Below, piece by piece: positions 15,651 through 23,928 of a DNA stretch of 32,258 nt. The position numbers were made by a program, and so were the translations under genes. Below the pieces are notes generated by a model. That model saw nothing but the letters and a program-made list of their open reading frames with translations, did not search any database and was not told the origin of the DNA. Every line of letters starts with the position of its first letter. The stretch's first letter is position 1. Source of the stretch: Pseudomonas cyclaminis (lineage in GTDB: Bacteria > Pseudomonadota > Gammaproteobacteria > Pseudomonadales > Pseudomonadaceae); contig NZ_JADDUM010000017.1 in the NCBI RefSeq assembly GCF_015163715.1, positions 1-32,258 of the forward strand. The letters are read 5' to 3'.

Positions 15651-15859
15651 TTAACAGTGTGCATCACGGGACCGCGTTGCCCACATGGCAGTTGGGTTGA
15701 ACCTGAGGTCAGTTTTGCCCTCCTATTGAGCTGTATGGCCGAGCATTCAAACGGCTGTTTTCAGGTTGTTGCCCTCGCAAACGATCGAACGCATTTGCGC
15801 CCTTGAGCACCTGTCGGCGCTCGGGTAATGTCATCAGACCCATAGGACAGAGCACGCCC

Positions 15860-16786
15860 ATGACTTCCAAGCTGGAACAACTCAAGCAATTCACCACTGT
15901 CGTAGCCGATACCGGCGATTTTTCTACCCTCGCCAAGCTCAAGCCGCAGGATGCGACTACCAACCCTTCCCTTCTGCTCAAGGCCGCGTCGATTTCGGGC
16001 TATGCCAAGCTGCTCGATGAGTGCGTGCAAGATTGCAACGGCGATGTGGGCCTGGCCAGTGACCGTTTCGCAGTAGCGGTAGGTCAAGAGATTCTGAAAG
16101 TGGTTCCGGGCCGTATCTCCACTGAGGTGGATGCGCGCTTGTCCTTCGACGAAGGCGCGATTCTCAAGCGTGCGCACCGTCTGATCGACCTGTACGACAA
16201 AGCCGGCGTTGGCCGTGACCGCGTGCTGATCAAGATCGCTTCTACCTGGGAAGGCATCCGTGCGGCGGAGAAGCTGGAAAAAGAAGGCATCCAGACCAAC
16301 CTGACGCTGCTGTTCTCCTTTGCCCAGGCCGTGGCGTGTGCCGAGGCTGGGGTATTCCTGATCTCGCCGTTCGTGGGCCGTATCTACGATTGGTACAAGA
16401 AGGCCAATGGCAACGACTACACCGGTTCCGATGATCCGGGCGTGCAGTCGGTGACGCGCATCTACAACTACTACAAGGCCAATGGCTACAAGACCGTGGT
16501 GATGGGTGCGAGTTTCCGTAATCTGAGCCAGATTGAAGAGCTGGCCGGGTGTGACCGCCTCACCATCAGCCCGGACCTGCTGGAGAAGCTGGCGGCGGAT
16601 GAAGGCAAGCTGGAACGCAAGTTGTCGCCAGGCCATGCCGGTGAAGCACGGGTGCATATGACTGAAGCGCAGTTCCGTTGGGAATCCAACGAGGATGCGA
16701 TGGCGACTGAAAAGCTGGCGGAGGGGATTCGTCAGTTTGCTCGGGACCAGGAGAAGCTGGAGGCGTTGTTGTCGGCCAAGCTGTAA
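15860..16786 (+). CDS. tal: Transaldolase
   Basis: 308 aa, the length of class I transaldolase B. It transfers a dihydroxyacetone unit between sedoheptulose 7-phosphate and glyceraldehyde 3-phosphate in the pentose phosphate pathway. Seen: Asp17 in [19 protein letters not shown], the Schiff-base Lys125 in [23 protein letters not shown], and [13 protein letters not shown]. The start [11 protein letters not shown] at 15860 matches family N-termini and AGAG precedes it; an in-frame ATG at 15803 is rejected. A strong terminator follows. Confidence 0.96.
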   Translation: MTSKLEQLKQFTTVVADTGDFSTLAKLKPQDATTNPSLLLKAASISGYAKLLDECVQDCNGDVGLASDRFAVAVGQEILKVVPGRISTEVDARLSFDEGAILKRAHRLIDLYDKAGVGRDRVLIKIASTWEGIRAAEKLEKEGIQTNLTLLFSFAQAVACAEAGVFLISPFVGRIYDWYKKANGNDYTGSDDPGVQSVTRIYNYYKANGYKTVVMGASFRNLSQIEELAGCDRLTISPDLLEKLAADEGKLERKLSPGHAGEARVHMTEAQFRWESNEDAMATEKLAEGIRQFARDQEKLEALLSAKL

Positions 16787-16800
16787 AGGCGGATAGCGGC

Positions 16801-16836
16801 AAAAAGGGCGGTACCTTTGGGGGTACCGCCCTTTTT
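16801..16836. terminator. Rho-independent terminator after tal
   Basis: A-run plus GGGCGGTACC, loop of six, GGTACCGCCC plus T-run: a perfect 10-bp GC-rich stem extended by A-T pairs on both sides. It serves tal and, on the opposite strand, could also serve rssC. Confidence 0.93.
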
Positions 16837-16869
16837 TTGTGCGCCAGTCTCAAGCCAGTCGCAAACTAA

Positions 16870-16893
16870 ATGTGGGCAAGCCCCTCCCACTGC
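16870..16893. repeat. Degenerate short palindromic repeat
   Basis: ATGTGGGCAAGCCCCTCCCACTGC style sequence, a shortened relative of the 15620 repeat, located between the tal terminator and the rssC stop. Confidence 0.55.
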
Positions 16894-16915
16894 TTTATAG
16901 CGTTTGAATTGGGGA

Positions 16916-17398
16916 TCAGTGACGTTCCAGGGCATTCACAAGGTCGTGGAAGGCTTCGCGATTGGACTCGTTGAGGCCCATCAGGATTTTGTGCGCTTCC
17001 AGCACCTTCACCCGCACGACTTCCTCGGACTGGTCCTGGGACGGCAGGTCGGTCAGGCATTCCGGGCACGGGATCGGTCGGTCAACGATGTTGAACACCT
17101 GGTCGAAGCCCATGGACTGCAGCAGCCGGGTGATGTCTTCGTGGGTGGTAACGACCGTCGGCAACAGGCCGACCTTCTGCCGCGACAGAATGGACAACTT
17201 GGCCAGCAGGCCAAGGGTGGTGCTATCGATGCTGCGGGTTTCGGTCAGATCGATCACGATCGCCGAGAAATTCAGCGCAGTGAAGATCCGCTCAATCGTC
17301 GCATCCAGCGCCGAACACAAGGTCAGGCGCACTTCACCGACAAATTTCAGGACGAAGGTCCCGTCTTGCTCAGCGAATTGGATTCTTCCGGTACTCAT
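16916..17398 (-). CDS. rssC: STAS-domain anti-sigma factor antagonist RssC
   Basis: 160 aa. Residues 1-110 form a STAS domain of the SpoIIAA type with the phospho-switch loop SIDSTTLGLL (Ser56 to Leu65), where a Ser or Thr would be phosphorylated or dephosphorylated. The C-terminal 50 residues add a CPEC pair and a charged helix. The start ATG overlaps the rssB stop (TGATG), so the two are translationally coupled. The pair matches PA2797/PA2798 of P. aeruginosa from memory. RssC is the likely substrate of the RssB phosphatase domain. Confidence 0.87.
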   Translation of the reverse strand: MSTGRIQFAEQDGTFVLKFVGEVRLTLCSALDATIERIFTALNFSAIVIDLTETRSIDSTTLGLLAKLSILSRQKVGLLPTVVTTHEDITRLLQSMGFDQVFNIVDRPIPCPECLTDLPSQDQSEEVVRVKVLEAHKILMGLNESNREAFHDLVNALERH

Positions 17399-18579
17399 CA
17401 AAGATTCCTGCTCAACACCAATAGGGCGATATCATCCGGCATCTCCCCTAGCGTGGCCAATCCAAAAACCTGCCGCAGGCCATCCAGGCTGCCGCCCGCT
17501 GCCTTGACCCGTTGGGGCAAGGCGGCTTCTTTCTCTTTGAGTGTAGGCTCTGGAAGAAGGTCCAGGATGCCGTCGGACATCAGCGTCAGGCTGAAAGTCG
17601 GCGGCAGTTCCAGGATGTGGTCTTCGTAGGTGGCTTCATTGAACAAGCCGACGGGCAGACCACGCCCTTCCAGATAACGCACACTGTCGGGAGTGTATAA
17701 AACAGGCATCGGCAGGTGACCGCCAATACTGTAGGTCAAAAGACCGGTTTCTTCATCGATCACGCCGCCGACCATCGTCACGTGCTTGCCCAGCTTGCAG
17801 CTGATCAGGCCTCGGTTGATGTGGCCCAGCACCTCGGAGGGGGTGAACTCCGGCAAGGTGCCATTGCGCTTGGATTCAAACAACAGCCGCGTGGTCATGA
17901 ACTTCAACAACACGGTGACAAAAGCAGAGGAAGCGCCGTGGCCCGAAACGTCGGCCAGGTAGAACGCCACACGTCGCTCATCCACACGGAAATAGTCGAC
18001 AAAATCACCCGACAGGTACAGCGACGGGATGATCTGGTGCGCAAACTTGAACTCGTCGATGGTCCAGGGGCTGACCGGCAGCATGTTCATCTGCACCTGG
18101 CGACCGGCGTTCTGGTCTTCCTGGAGCAGGTTGAGGCTGGCTTCGAGTTCGCGGTTGGCGGTTTCGAGCTTTTCGCGGTAACGCTGGTTCTCGACCAGCA
18201 AACGTGCACGATCCAGGGCGCGGCGCACCGAGTGCTCCAGCACCGCCAGGTCTTCCAGGGGTTTGATCAGGTAGTCGGCAGCCCCCAGGCGCAAGGCCTC
18301 GACGGCATCGTTCATCACGCCGGCGCCGGACACGACAATCACCGGCGTCTGCGGGGCAATCTCGGTCACCTGGCGAATCAGCTCCAGGCCGCCCATCTGG
18401 GGCATGCGCAGATCGCAGATCACGAGGTCGGGCTGGTCGCGCTCGAATACCTGTAGACCCTGTTGGCCATTGCTGGCCTGCAGGACGCTGAAGCCACTGT
18501 CTTCCAAATAGGCCGCGAGGCTCGCGCGCACTACTTCGTCGTCATCGATTATCAGCAGCGTGGCACTGGTTTTTTGCAT
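17398..18579 (-). CDS. rssB: Response regulator RssB with PP2C-type phosphatase output domain
   Basis: 393 aa. Residues 1-125 are a receiver domain with an acidic cluster (IDDDEVV), phospho-acceptor Asp56 in DLVICDLRMP, and conserved LIKPL. A coiled linker (about 135-170) leads to an SpoIIE/PP2C domain with metal-binding LSGDFVDYF, LADVSGHG, GGHLP, MSDGILDLL and PDDIALLVL, all consistent with an active Ser/Thr phosphatase. E. coli RssB has a degenerate effector domain and delivers RpoS to ClpXP. The Pseudomonas form retains the metal ligands and is paired with the STAS protein RssC, suggesting partner-switching control of RpoS or another sigma system. Which of these operates here is inference. 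Confidence 0.9.
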   Translation of the reverse strand: MQKTSATLLIIDDDEVVRASLAAYLEDSGFSVLQASNGQQGLQVFERDQPDLVICDLRMPQMGGLELIRQVTEIAPQTPVIVVSGAGVMNDAVEALRLGAADYLIKPLEDLAVLEHSVRRALDRARLLVENQRYREKLETANRELEASLNLLQEDQNAGRQVQMNMLPVSPWTIDEFKFAHQIIPSLYLSGDFVDYFRVDERRVAFYLADVSGHGASSAFVTVLLKFMTTRLLFESKRNGTLPEFTPSEVLGHINRGLISCKLGKHVTMVGGVIDEETGLLTYSIGGHLPMPVLYTPDSVRYLEGRGLPVGLFNEATYEDHILELPPTFSLTLMSDGILDLLPEPTLKEKEAALPQRVKAAGGSLDGLRQVFGLATLGEMPDDIALLVLSRNL

Positions 18580-18856
18580 GTGGGCAAACGGCGCCAGAAT
18601 TAGGTTGGCGTAGGCGACTCGGCAATGGCCGGGGTCACGCTACTGGATTCGCTTTCTAGCCTCTCTGTCCTACAAAGCATAGGCGTTTTGCCCACGCACA
18701 ACTGTAAAGCAGAGGTGCCCTTCTAAGGCGCAGACGGTACTCCCATCCGCCAGGTGTTTCAAGCTCATGCCGATGGTCGCCGGGCGTCTTTACATCACAA
18801 ATCACCGGGAGTTATAAGAACAGCCACGACCACAACACAAAGTAAGGATGGAACCC

Positions 18857-19153
18857 ATGAGCGAACACGAGCGCGACTACGCCGAGAAACGCGATTTCAT
18901 CCGCATGCGAGTGGATGCCGATGTGTCCTTGATCCACGCCGGGCAGGAGATTGCCGGGGTTTGCGTGGACCTTTCCAGCTCTGGGATGCAGGTGCAGGCA
19001 CCCCGCCAGTTCAACGTGGGAGATGAATTGACCGTACGCATCGATTCGGAGCATGCAGCCCTTGCCGGCCTGGAAGCGGATACCGAAGTGGTATGGGCCA
19101 AGAACGAGGGCGAGAGCCAGCACTTGGGCCTCAAGATCCTGAAAATGCGCTGA
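18857..19153 (+). CDS. PilZ-domain c-di-GMP-binding protein (single domain)
   Basis: 98 aa. Both c-di-GMP-binding signatures are intact: R-D-F-I-R (Arg12 to Arg16) and D-L-S-S-S-G (Asp38, Ser40, Gly43). It is a stand-alone PilZ adaptor, a kind that relays c-di-GMP levels to a partner. The ATG at 18857 has AAGGA at good spacing; the ATG at 18848 overlaps that site and is not used. Divergent from rssB and followed by a strong terminator. The position matches PA2799 from memory. Confidence 0.9.
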   Translation: MSEHERDYAEKRDFIRMRVDADVSLIHAGQEIAGVCVDLSSSGMQVQAPRQFNVGDELTVRIDSEHAALAGLEADTEVVWAKNEGESQHLGLKILKMR

Positions 19154-19164
19154 TACACGCGCAT

Positions 19165-19196
19165 AAAAAAGGCGACCTCCAAGGGTCGCCTTTTTT
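19165..19196. terminator. Bidirectional rho-independent terminator between the PilZ gene and mlaA
   Basis: Six A, GGCGACC, loop TCCAAG, GGTCGCC, six T. A perfect stem with U-tracts in both directions, between convergent genes. Confidence 0.93.
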
Positions 19197-19215
19197 CATT
19201 TCAAAACGTCACAGC

Positions 19216-19905
19216 TTAAAAGTCGTCGACGACCTTGCCATCCTTGACCTTGAACTCACGGTTCTGCAGGTAGGCGTTCCGAATGAAGGTGTACTTGTCA
19301 CCAGTGATCAGCTTCTCGCTGTCGAGCAGGCTCGCACGGGTGTCGACGATGTTCAGGCCGAAGGTGCTGTTGCGCCAGCCGATGTCGTTCATGTAGCGAT
19401 AAGGCTGGGTGTAGCTGTCCACGTACTTGGACGGCGCATCACGCAGGGTGCTTGGGCCCAGCAGGGGAATCATCACGTACGGGCCGCTGCCCACGCCCCA
19501 GTAGCCGAGCGTCTGACCGAAGTCTTCGTCGCTGCGCTGCAGCCCCATTTTGGTGCCGACATCAACAAAACCCAGCACGCCAAAGGTGGTGTTCATCAAC
19601 AGACGGGCAGTATCCACACCGGCTGCGTGTGGCTTGAGTTGCAGCACGTTGTTGGCCAGGTTGCCGACATCGCCGATGTTGCGAAAGAAGTTGTGCACGC
19701 CGTCCTGCATGAATTGCGGGGTGACGAACTGATAGCCCTGGGCCAAAGGCTTGAGGGCATAGGTGTCAACGGTGTCGTTGAAGGTGAAGATCGGGCGGTT
19801 GACGCTTTCCCATGGATCATCTTCCGACGCAGCCTGTACAGCGAACGGCGCCAGCAAGACAGTGGCACACACCGACAGCTGAGCGAAGTAGTGGCTCCAG
19901 CGCAT
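19216..19905 (-). CDS. mlaA: MlaA (VacJ) family outer-membrane lipid-asymmetry protein
   Basis: 229 aa. MlaA removes mislocalised phospholipids from the outer leaflet and hands them to the MlaC/MlaFEDB retrograde system. Family blocks are present: DPWESVNRPIFTFNDTVD (about 30-47), DVGTKMGLQRS, FGQTLGYWGVGSGPYVMIPL and DTRASLLDSEKL. The signal peptide ends AVQA before ASEDDPW and has no lipobox Cys at the cleavage site, so this homologue appears to be a type I-processed protein rather than a lipoprotein. The ATG at 19905 has AAGGAG nearby. Confidence 0.93.
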   Translation of the reverse strand: MRWSHYFAQLSVCATVLLAPFAVQAASEDDPWESVNRPIFTFNDTVDTYALKPLAQGYQFVTPQFMQDGVHNFFRNIGDVGNLANNVLQLKPHAAGVDTARLLMNTTFGVLGFVDVGTKMGLQRSDEDFGQTLGYWGVGSGPYVMIPLLGPSTLRDAPSKYVDSYTQPYRYMNDIGWRNSTFGLNIVDTRASLLDSEKLITGDKYTFIRNAYLQNREFKVKDGKVVDDF

Positions 19906-20100
19906 AGCTTTTGCTCCTTGAATGGTCTGTCATGGGCGCTATGCCCTGAATAAGGCCGTCAGTATATGACGGAAGTGTCGAATTAGGCAGCCGCCAGGAA
20001 ACGTCATACCGAAAATGGACAAAATTCCTACAATTGTCCTGCCTGTCATCCACTTGTCATCCTGCCTCGATAGCGTCACTGCTATTTCAGGGATGTCGAC

Positions 20101-20709
20101 ATGCCTCAAGCCGAGATTGCCCTCGCAACTGCGCCCACCTTGACTGCCGTGTTGTTTGGACTAAGTGGCTGCCTGGTGGACTTCGGTTCCCTGGCACGCA
20201 CAGATTCACCGCCCACGAACTCCCAAGCCACACCTGGCGCCCTGAAGATCCTGCGCAGCCTGCAAGAACAAGCCATAGCCTGCGCCTGGCTGGACGAGTT
20301 ACCGCCCTCGGTGACCACGCCACTGGCCGCCGCACTGCCTGACTGGCTCAAGGCCGCCTCGCCCTCCTCCATCCGCTGGCCTGCGCCACACGCCTGCTGG
20401 CAAGCGCTGATGGAGCTGAACATCGAACGCCTTGAAGGCTGCGTCCTGGTCAGCGGCGAGCCGCGCTTGCTGCAATCGGGGCTTAACGCCGGACTGTGGA
20501 CCATCGGCCTGGCCTCCTGTGGCTCGCTGTGCGGCCTGGCGCCCGAGCAATGGCAGGCGCTGAGCGACAAGGAACGCGAACACAAGCGCGCAAAGGCCAC
20601 TGTAGCGCTGTATGGGCTGGGGGTGCATTCGGTGATCGATCACCTGGGTGAGCTGGGCACTTGCCTGGCGGACATCAGCCTGCGCCAGCTCAAAGGCGAA
20701 AAGCCCTGA
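20101..20709 (+). CDS. Phosphonatase-like HAD-superfamily protein lacking the catalytic aspartates
   Basis: 202 aa. It aligns from memory with phosphonoacetaldehyde hydrolase PhnX: AVLFGLSGCLVDFGS matches AVIFDWAGTVVDFGS, and WPAPHACWQALMELNIE plus SGLNAGLWTIGL match the PhnX core. The nucleophile Asp is Gly20, the second motif-I residue is also changed, and the motif-III/IV sequence G-D...D reads S118-G119...Leu. The cap domain is shortened compared with the roughly 270-aa enzyme, so the Schiff-base lysine is probably absent. It should therefore be catalytically dead and may be a binding or regulatory protein. AGGGA precedes the ATG. Confidence 0.78.
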   Translation: MPQAEIALATAPTLTAVLFGLSGCLVDFGSLARTDSPPTNSQATPGALKILRSLQEQAIACAWLDELPPSVTTPLAAALPDWLKAASPSSIRWPAPHACWQALMELNIERLEGCVLVSGEPRLLQSGLNAGLWTIGLASCGSLCGLAPEQWQALSDKEREHKRAKATVALYGLGVHSVIDHLGELGTCLADISLRQLKGEKP

Positions 20710-20819
20710 TCGAGATCATGCACAGTCGGCGCCGGTGGATTAATCTACAGCTCAGCCCGTAGACCTTTCTCAGCCTGCCGTGGTCTATGCCAGTGCCTAT
20801 CGATAAAAGGAAGAACGTC

Positions 20820-21086
20820 ATGCCTGATCGCGAAAAATTGCAACAACAGGCCGATATTGTGCGTAAGCAGTTGGAGGATCATCCAGAACTGCCCGACGAA
20901 AAACGCGAAGCGCTGGAAAAGTTGGTGGCTAAGTTCGAATTGCAACTTCAACTGGAACCCGCAACTCAGTCACCTAGCATTGCTGACGATGTAAACAGGG
21001 CGGTAGAAGGCTTCGAACTGGACCACCCAGGCATTGCCGGAGTGTTGCGTAATATCGTGGTAACGCTGGGCGGCATCGGTATCTGA
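20820..21086 (+). CDS. DUF4404 family small protein
   Basis: 88 aa. The N-terminal half is a charged coiled-coil helix (REKLQQQADIVRKQLED to FELQLQLE) and the C-terminal half has the family-like VNRAVEGFELDHPGIAGVLRNIV. It is cytoplasmic, with no signal peptide and no known function. The ATG at 20820 follows AAGGAAG at ideal spacing; an in-frame ATG at 20787 is rejected. A strong terminator follows. Confidence 0.82.
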   Translation: MPDREKLQQQADIVRKQLEDHPELPDEKREALEKLVAKFELQLQLEPATQSPSIADDVNRAVEGFELDHPGIAGVLRNIVVTLGGIGI

Positions 21087-21125
21087 GGTACCGCGCCCCT
21101 ACGCTTGATCTCTTGCAGTACACAT

Positions 21126-21160
21126 AAAATCCGATGCACCAAGCGGCATCGGATTTTTTT
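21126..21160. terminator. Rho-independent terminator after the DUF4404 gene
   Basis: AAAATCCGATGC, an eight-base loop, GCATCGGATTTT and further T. A perfect 12-bp stem including A-T pairs. Confidence 0.93.
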
Positions 21161-21309
21161 GTTTGCACGAAACGCTCTCCCACTTAAAGCACATATGTAA
21201 TGCGCCTAGAAGAAAACTTCGTCGTCTAGCGGAACCTAAAGCCCAGCCTTTGCCACCCAGGTTGTGAGAGGAAAGTCCCTCTTTTCTGACTTTGGAGTTT
21301 TTACCTACA

Positions 21310-21480
21310 ATGAACGCTATTTCAAGCAGCCCAGCAGCCCCACAAATGCAAGAAAATACTCAACCCAACGATTTGGACCAAACACACGGCTCGAGTACGT
21401 CGGCGGCACTAGGCTCGTATAAGGAAGCCACTCCAGAACAGATTGCGGACTTGCATAAGGCTAATCAAATCACGTACTGA
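21310..21480 (+). CDS. Small hypothetical protein
   Basis: 56 aa beginning MNAISSSPAAPQMQENTQPN and ending HKANQITY. It is hydrophilic, rich in Ser, Thr, Gln and Asn, with no signal peptide, membrane segment or recognised domain. GGAG lies upstream but at 13 nt, a little long. A plus-strand leader of about 150 bp separates it from the preceding terminator. It could be a true small protein or a chance frame; conservation would decide. The inverted repeat GGCGGCGA/TCGCCGCC at about 21510-21550 may end its transcript. Confidence 0.45.
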   Translation: MNAISSSPAAPQMQENTQPNDLDQTHGSSTSAALGSYKEATPEQIADLHKANQITY

Positions 21481-21556
21481 AGCGTCACTACGTGAAAACC
21501 TGAGCATTAAGGGCGGCGAAAAGTAAGCCTTTCCGTCACCTCGCCGCCTGCTGCCC

Positions 21557-22387
21557 CTACTGGCGAGCCAGGCGCACATTCTGGAACGCCACATCCTCAG
21601 TACTGCGATACGGGTTGATATCCAACCCACCGCGTCGTACGTACCGCGCATACACCGTCAACTTCTCCGGCTTCAGCAGGCGCTGCAGGTCGAGGAAGAT
21701 CCGCTCTACACACTGCTCATGGAAGTCCGAGTGCTGGCGAAAGCTCACGATGTACTCCAGCAGGCTGGCATGATCCAGCGCATGACCACGGTACTCCACC
21801 ACCACGCTGCCCCAGTCCGGCTGGCTGGTGACCGGGCAGTTGGACTTGAGCAGATGGCTGTGCACGCTCTCCTCGACGATCCGCGAGTCATCACAACGCA
21901 GCAGTTCCGGCCGCGGGTGCTCGTAGCTGCTGACATTGATATCCAGATCGTCAATGCACACGCCCGGCAACGCCATCACACCTTCGGCCTCGATCTCGGC
22001 CAGACGGCGAATGCGCACGGTCACCGGCTTGCCGGCGGCGGCGCTCAGGTCGGCGCGCAGGGTCGCTTCCAGGCTATGGGTATCGGCAAAGGCCGTCTGG
22101 TTCAGCGAGTTGAGGTACAGCTTGAACGACTTGGACTCGATGATATTCGGCGAATCGGCAGGAATGCTGAACTCGCCAATAGCCACCACCGGCTTGCCCG
22201 ACGGCAGCAGCCAGGACAGTTCGAAGCAGTTCCAGAAATCCACGCCCTTGTACGGCAGGGTCTCGGCACTCAGGCCCAGCTCGGCCCATTTGGCCGCACG
22301 AGGAATCGGGAACAGCAACGACGGCGTGTAGGTGGAGATGTATTCACTGGACTTGCCCAGGGGCGAATGTTCGGCTGCGGGATGCAT
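21557..22387 (-). CDS. queF: NADPH-dependent 7-cyano-7-deazaguanine reductase QueF
   Basis: 276 aa, the long (two-domain) QueF form. It reduces the nitrile of preQ0 to preQ1 in queuosine biosynthesis. The catalytic Cys184 lies in [14 protein letters not shown] with Asp191 nearby. The NADPH/QueF motif [14 protein letters not shown] is at about 84-97, and the C-terminal [11 protein letters not shown] matches the family. The ATG at 22387 matches family starts; a longer frame runs upstream into repeat sequence. No preQ1 riboswitch pattern was recognised in the short leader. Confidence 0.96.
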   Translation of the reverse strand: MHPAAEHSPLGKSSEYISTYTPSLLFPIPRAAKWAELGLSAETLPYKGVDFWNCFELSWLLPSGKPVVAIGEFSIPADSPNIIESKSFKLYLNSLNQTAFADTHSLEATLRADLSAAAGKPVTVRIRRLAEIEAEGVMALPGVCIDDLDINVSSYEHPRPELLRCDDSRIVEESVHSHLLKSNCPVTSQPDWGSVVVEYRGHALDHASLLEYIVSFRQHSDFHEQCVERIFLDLQRLLKPEKLTVYARYVRRGGLDINPYRSTEDVAFQNVRLARQ

Positions 22388-22459
22388 GGCGGAAACCTGG
22401 CTAAATAAACCGCGCCAGTCTACCAGCCTTTGCGCTGCCTCAAAAACCGCACCACCAAT

Positions 22460-22568
22460 CTCCGTAGCTGCCGAGCGCAAGCGAGGCCGCGTTGGCGTCC
22501 CCGCATATCGTGGGGTGCCAATACGTCCGCCACGCAGCCTCGCCAAGGCTCGACAGTTGCTACGAGAG
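22460..22568. repeat. Long nested palindrome (paired REP/BIME-like element)
   Basis: The left arm 22460-22491 (CTCCGTAGCTGCCGAGCG onward) and right arm 22533-22568 (ending GTTGCTACGAGAG) are inverted, imperfect copies. Inside them TTGGC..CCCC and GGGG.GCCAA form a second hairpin centred near 22505. The whole 109 bp could fold into one long cruciform. It sits in the gap between the cupredoxin gene and queF, both on the minus strand, and matches a common Pseudomonas intergenic repeat pattern. Confidence 0.75.
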
Positions 22569-22579
22569 GCTATCGGCGG

Positions 22580-23092
22580 TCATTCGACGTTAAGCTTCCC
22601 GACCATGCCAGCCTGGTAATGCCCCGGCAGGTTGCAGGCGAATTCCAGGCCGGTGGCCTTGCTGAACGTCCAGGTCAGCTCAGCGGTTTTACCGGGCTCG
22701 ACCAGCACGCTGTTCGGGTCATCGTGCGTCATCGCACCATGGCCCATGGCGCTGTGGTCCATCTTGCCCATGCCGGTGGACGTGAGCATGCCGCTGGCCT
22801 GCATCTGTAACATTTCTTTCTGATGCGCCGCATGCATCGCCGCGTCGCCGAGGTTGAATTCATGCAGCAACTGGCCTTTGTTGACCAATACAAAGCGCAC
22901 CGTATCACCGGCTTTTACATCCAGGGACTTGGGCGCAAAGGAAATATCCTGCAGCGTCACTTCCACAGTGCGCGTGGCCTTGTCAGCCGCAGCGGGTTGA
23001 CCAAACGCGTAGGTGTGGGTCGCATCCGCCATCGCATTGAAACTCAACGCCAACAGGCAACCCGCCAACAACAGGGGTGTACGCAACGTCAT
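22580..23092 (-). CDS. Exported cupredoxin with a Met/His-rich loop, probable copper-binding protein
   Basis: 170 aa. The signal peptide (MTLRTPLLLAGCLLALSFNAMA) precedes a plastocyanin/azurin-like fold. Type 1 copper ligands are visible: His77 in LLHEFNLGD, then Cys153, His158 and Met163 in ACNLPGHYQAGM. Between the first His and the Cys is an insertion of about 45 residues rich in Met and His (MHAAHQKEMLQMQ, then MGKMDHSAMGHGAMTH) that could bind additional copper, as in CopI- and CopC-like proteins. The ATG at 23092 has GGAG seven bases upstream. Divergent from copRS with a copper-box-like site between, so copper induction is likely. Confidence 0.88.
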   Translation of the reverse strand: MTLRTPLLLAGCLLALSFNAMADATHTYAFGQPAAADKATRTVEVTLQDISFAPKSLDVKAGDTVRFVLVNKGQLLHEFNLGDAAMHAAHQKEMLQMQASGMLTSTGMGKMDHSAMGHGAMTHDDPNSVLVEPGKTAELTWTFSKATGLEFACNLPGHYQAGMVGKLNVE

Positions 23093-23169
23093 CTTTCTTC
23101 TCCAAAAATATAAAACCAGCCTGCGCAGCACTCTAAGATTACGCCGCTGCCAGCCAGCTGACTGCTAGA

Positions 23170-23183
23170 TTACAACTTTGTCA
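23170..23183. promoter_or_regulatory. Copper-box-like operator between the cupredoxin gene and copRS
   Basis: On the minus strand it reads TGACAAAGTTGTAA, one mismatch from the TGACAA-N2-TTGTCA dyad bound by CusR/CopR-type heavy-metal regulators. It lies 78 bp upstream of the cupredoxin start and 65 bp upstream of copR, so one site could serve both promoters. Confidence 0.65.
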
Positions 23184-23247
23184 GGTTGCGCCCTTCACCT
23201 CGCCTCCACGGTATAAAGCCCTCGTCACCCGCTGCCAAGAGTTGCCC

Positions 23248-23928
23248 ATGAAACTGCTGATCGTCGAAGACCAACCGAAAACCGGCCATTACCTGCGCCA
23301 GGGCTTGGCCGAGGCGGGATTCACCACCGAACTGGTGGCCGACGGCACCAGCGGCCAGCACCTCGCGCTGACTGGCGACTACGACCTGCTGATCCTCGAT
23401 GTGATGCTGCCTGGCCGCGATGGTTGGCAGATCCTGCAAGCGGTGCGCAACGCGGGCCTGGACATCCCGGTACTGTTCCTCACTGCCCGCGACGCCGTAG
23501 AAGACCGCGTGCATGGCCTTGAGCTGGGCGCCGATGATTACTTGGTCAAGCCGTTTGCCTTCTCCGAACTGCTCGCACGGGTGCGCAGCCTGTTGCGGCG
23601 TGGCAGCAGCTCACCGCAGGAAACCGCCCTGCAACTGGCCGACCTGCGTCTGGACCTGATTCGCCGCCGGGTCGAACGGGACGGCCAACGCATCGACCTG
23701 ACCGCCAAGGAGTTCTCCCTGCTGGAACTGCTGCTGCGCCGCCAGGGCGAAGTGCTGCCCAAGACGCTGATCGCTTCCCAGGTGTGGGACATGAACTTTG
23801 ACAGCGACACCAACATCATCGAAGTGGCGATCCGCCGGCTGCGCCTCAAGGTCGATGACAACTTCCCCACTAAGCTGATCCACACCGTGCGCGGCATGGG
23901 CTATGTGCTGGAGGAACGTTGCAATTGA
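23248..23928 (+). CDS. copR: Copper response regulator CopR (OmpR/PhoB family)
   Basis: 226 aa. Receiver domain (1-118) with IVEDQPKTG, phospho-acceptor Asp51 in [15 protein letters not shown] and [11 protein letters not shown]-terminal winged-helix DNA-binding domain (about 130-224) with [20 protein letters not shown] and the recognition helix region [18 protein letters not shown]. This is the heavy-metal regulator subgroup (CusR, CopR, IrlR). The ATG at 23248 has AAGAG upstream. The 3' end overlaps the kinase gene, and the position beside a cupredoxin fits PA2809 from memory. Confidence 0.92.
   Translation: MKLLIVEDQPKTGHYLRQGLAEAGFTTELVADGTSGQHLALTGDYDLLILDVMLPGRDGWQILQAVRNAGLDIPVLFLTARDAVEDRVHGLELGADDYLVKPFAFSELLARVRSLLRRGSSSPQETALQLADLRLDLIRRRVERDGQRIDLTAKEFSLLELLLRRQGEVLPKTLIASQVWDMNFDSDTNIIEVAIRRLRLKVDDNFPTKLIHTVRGMGYVLEERCN

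Noticed and set aside
21240..21300. AGAGG/CCTCT hairpin before the small frame considered as a terminator or riboswitch
   Set aside because: The stem is only five base pairs and no known riboswitch core was recognised.
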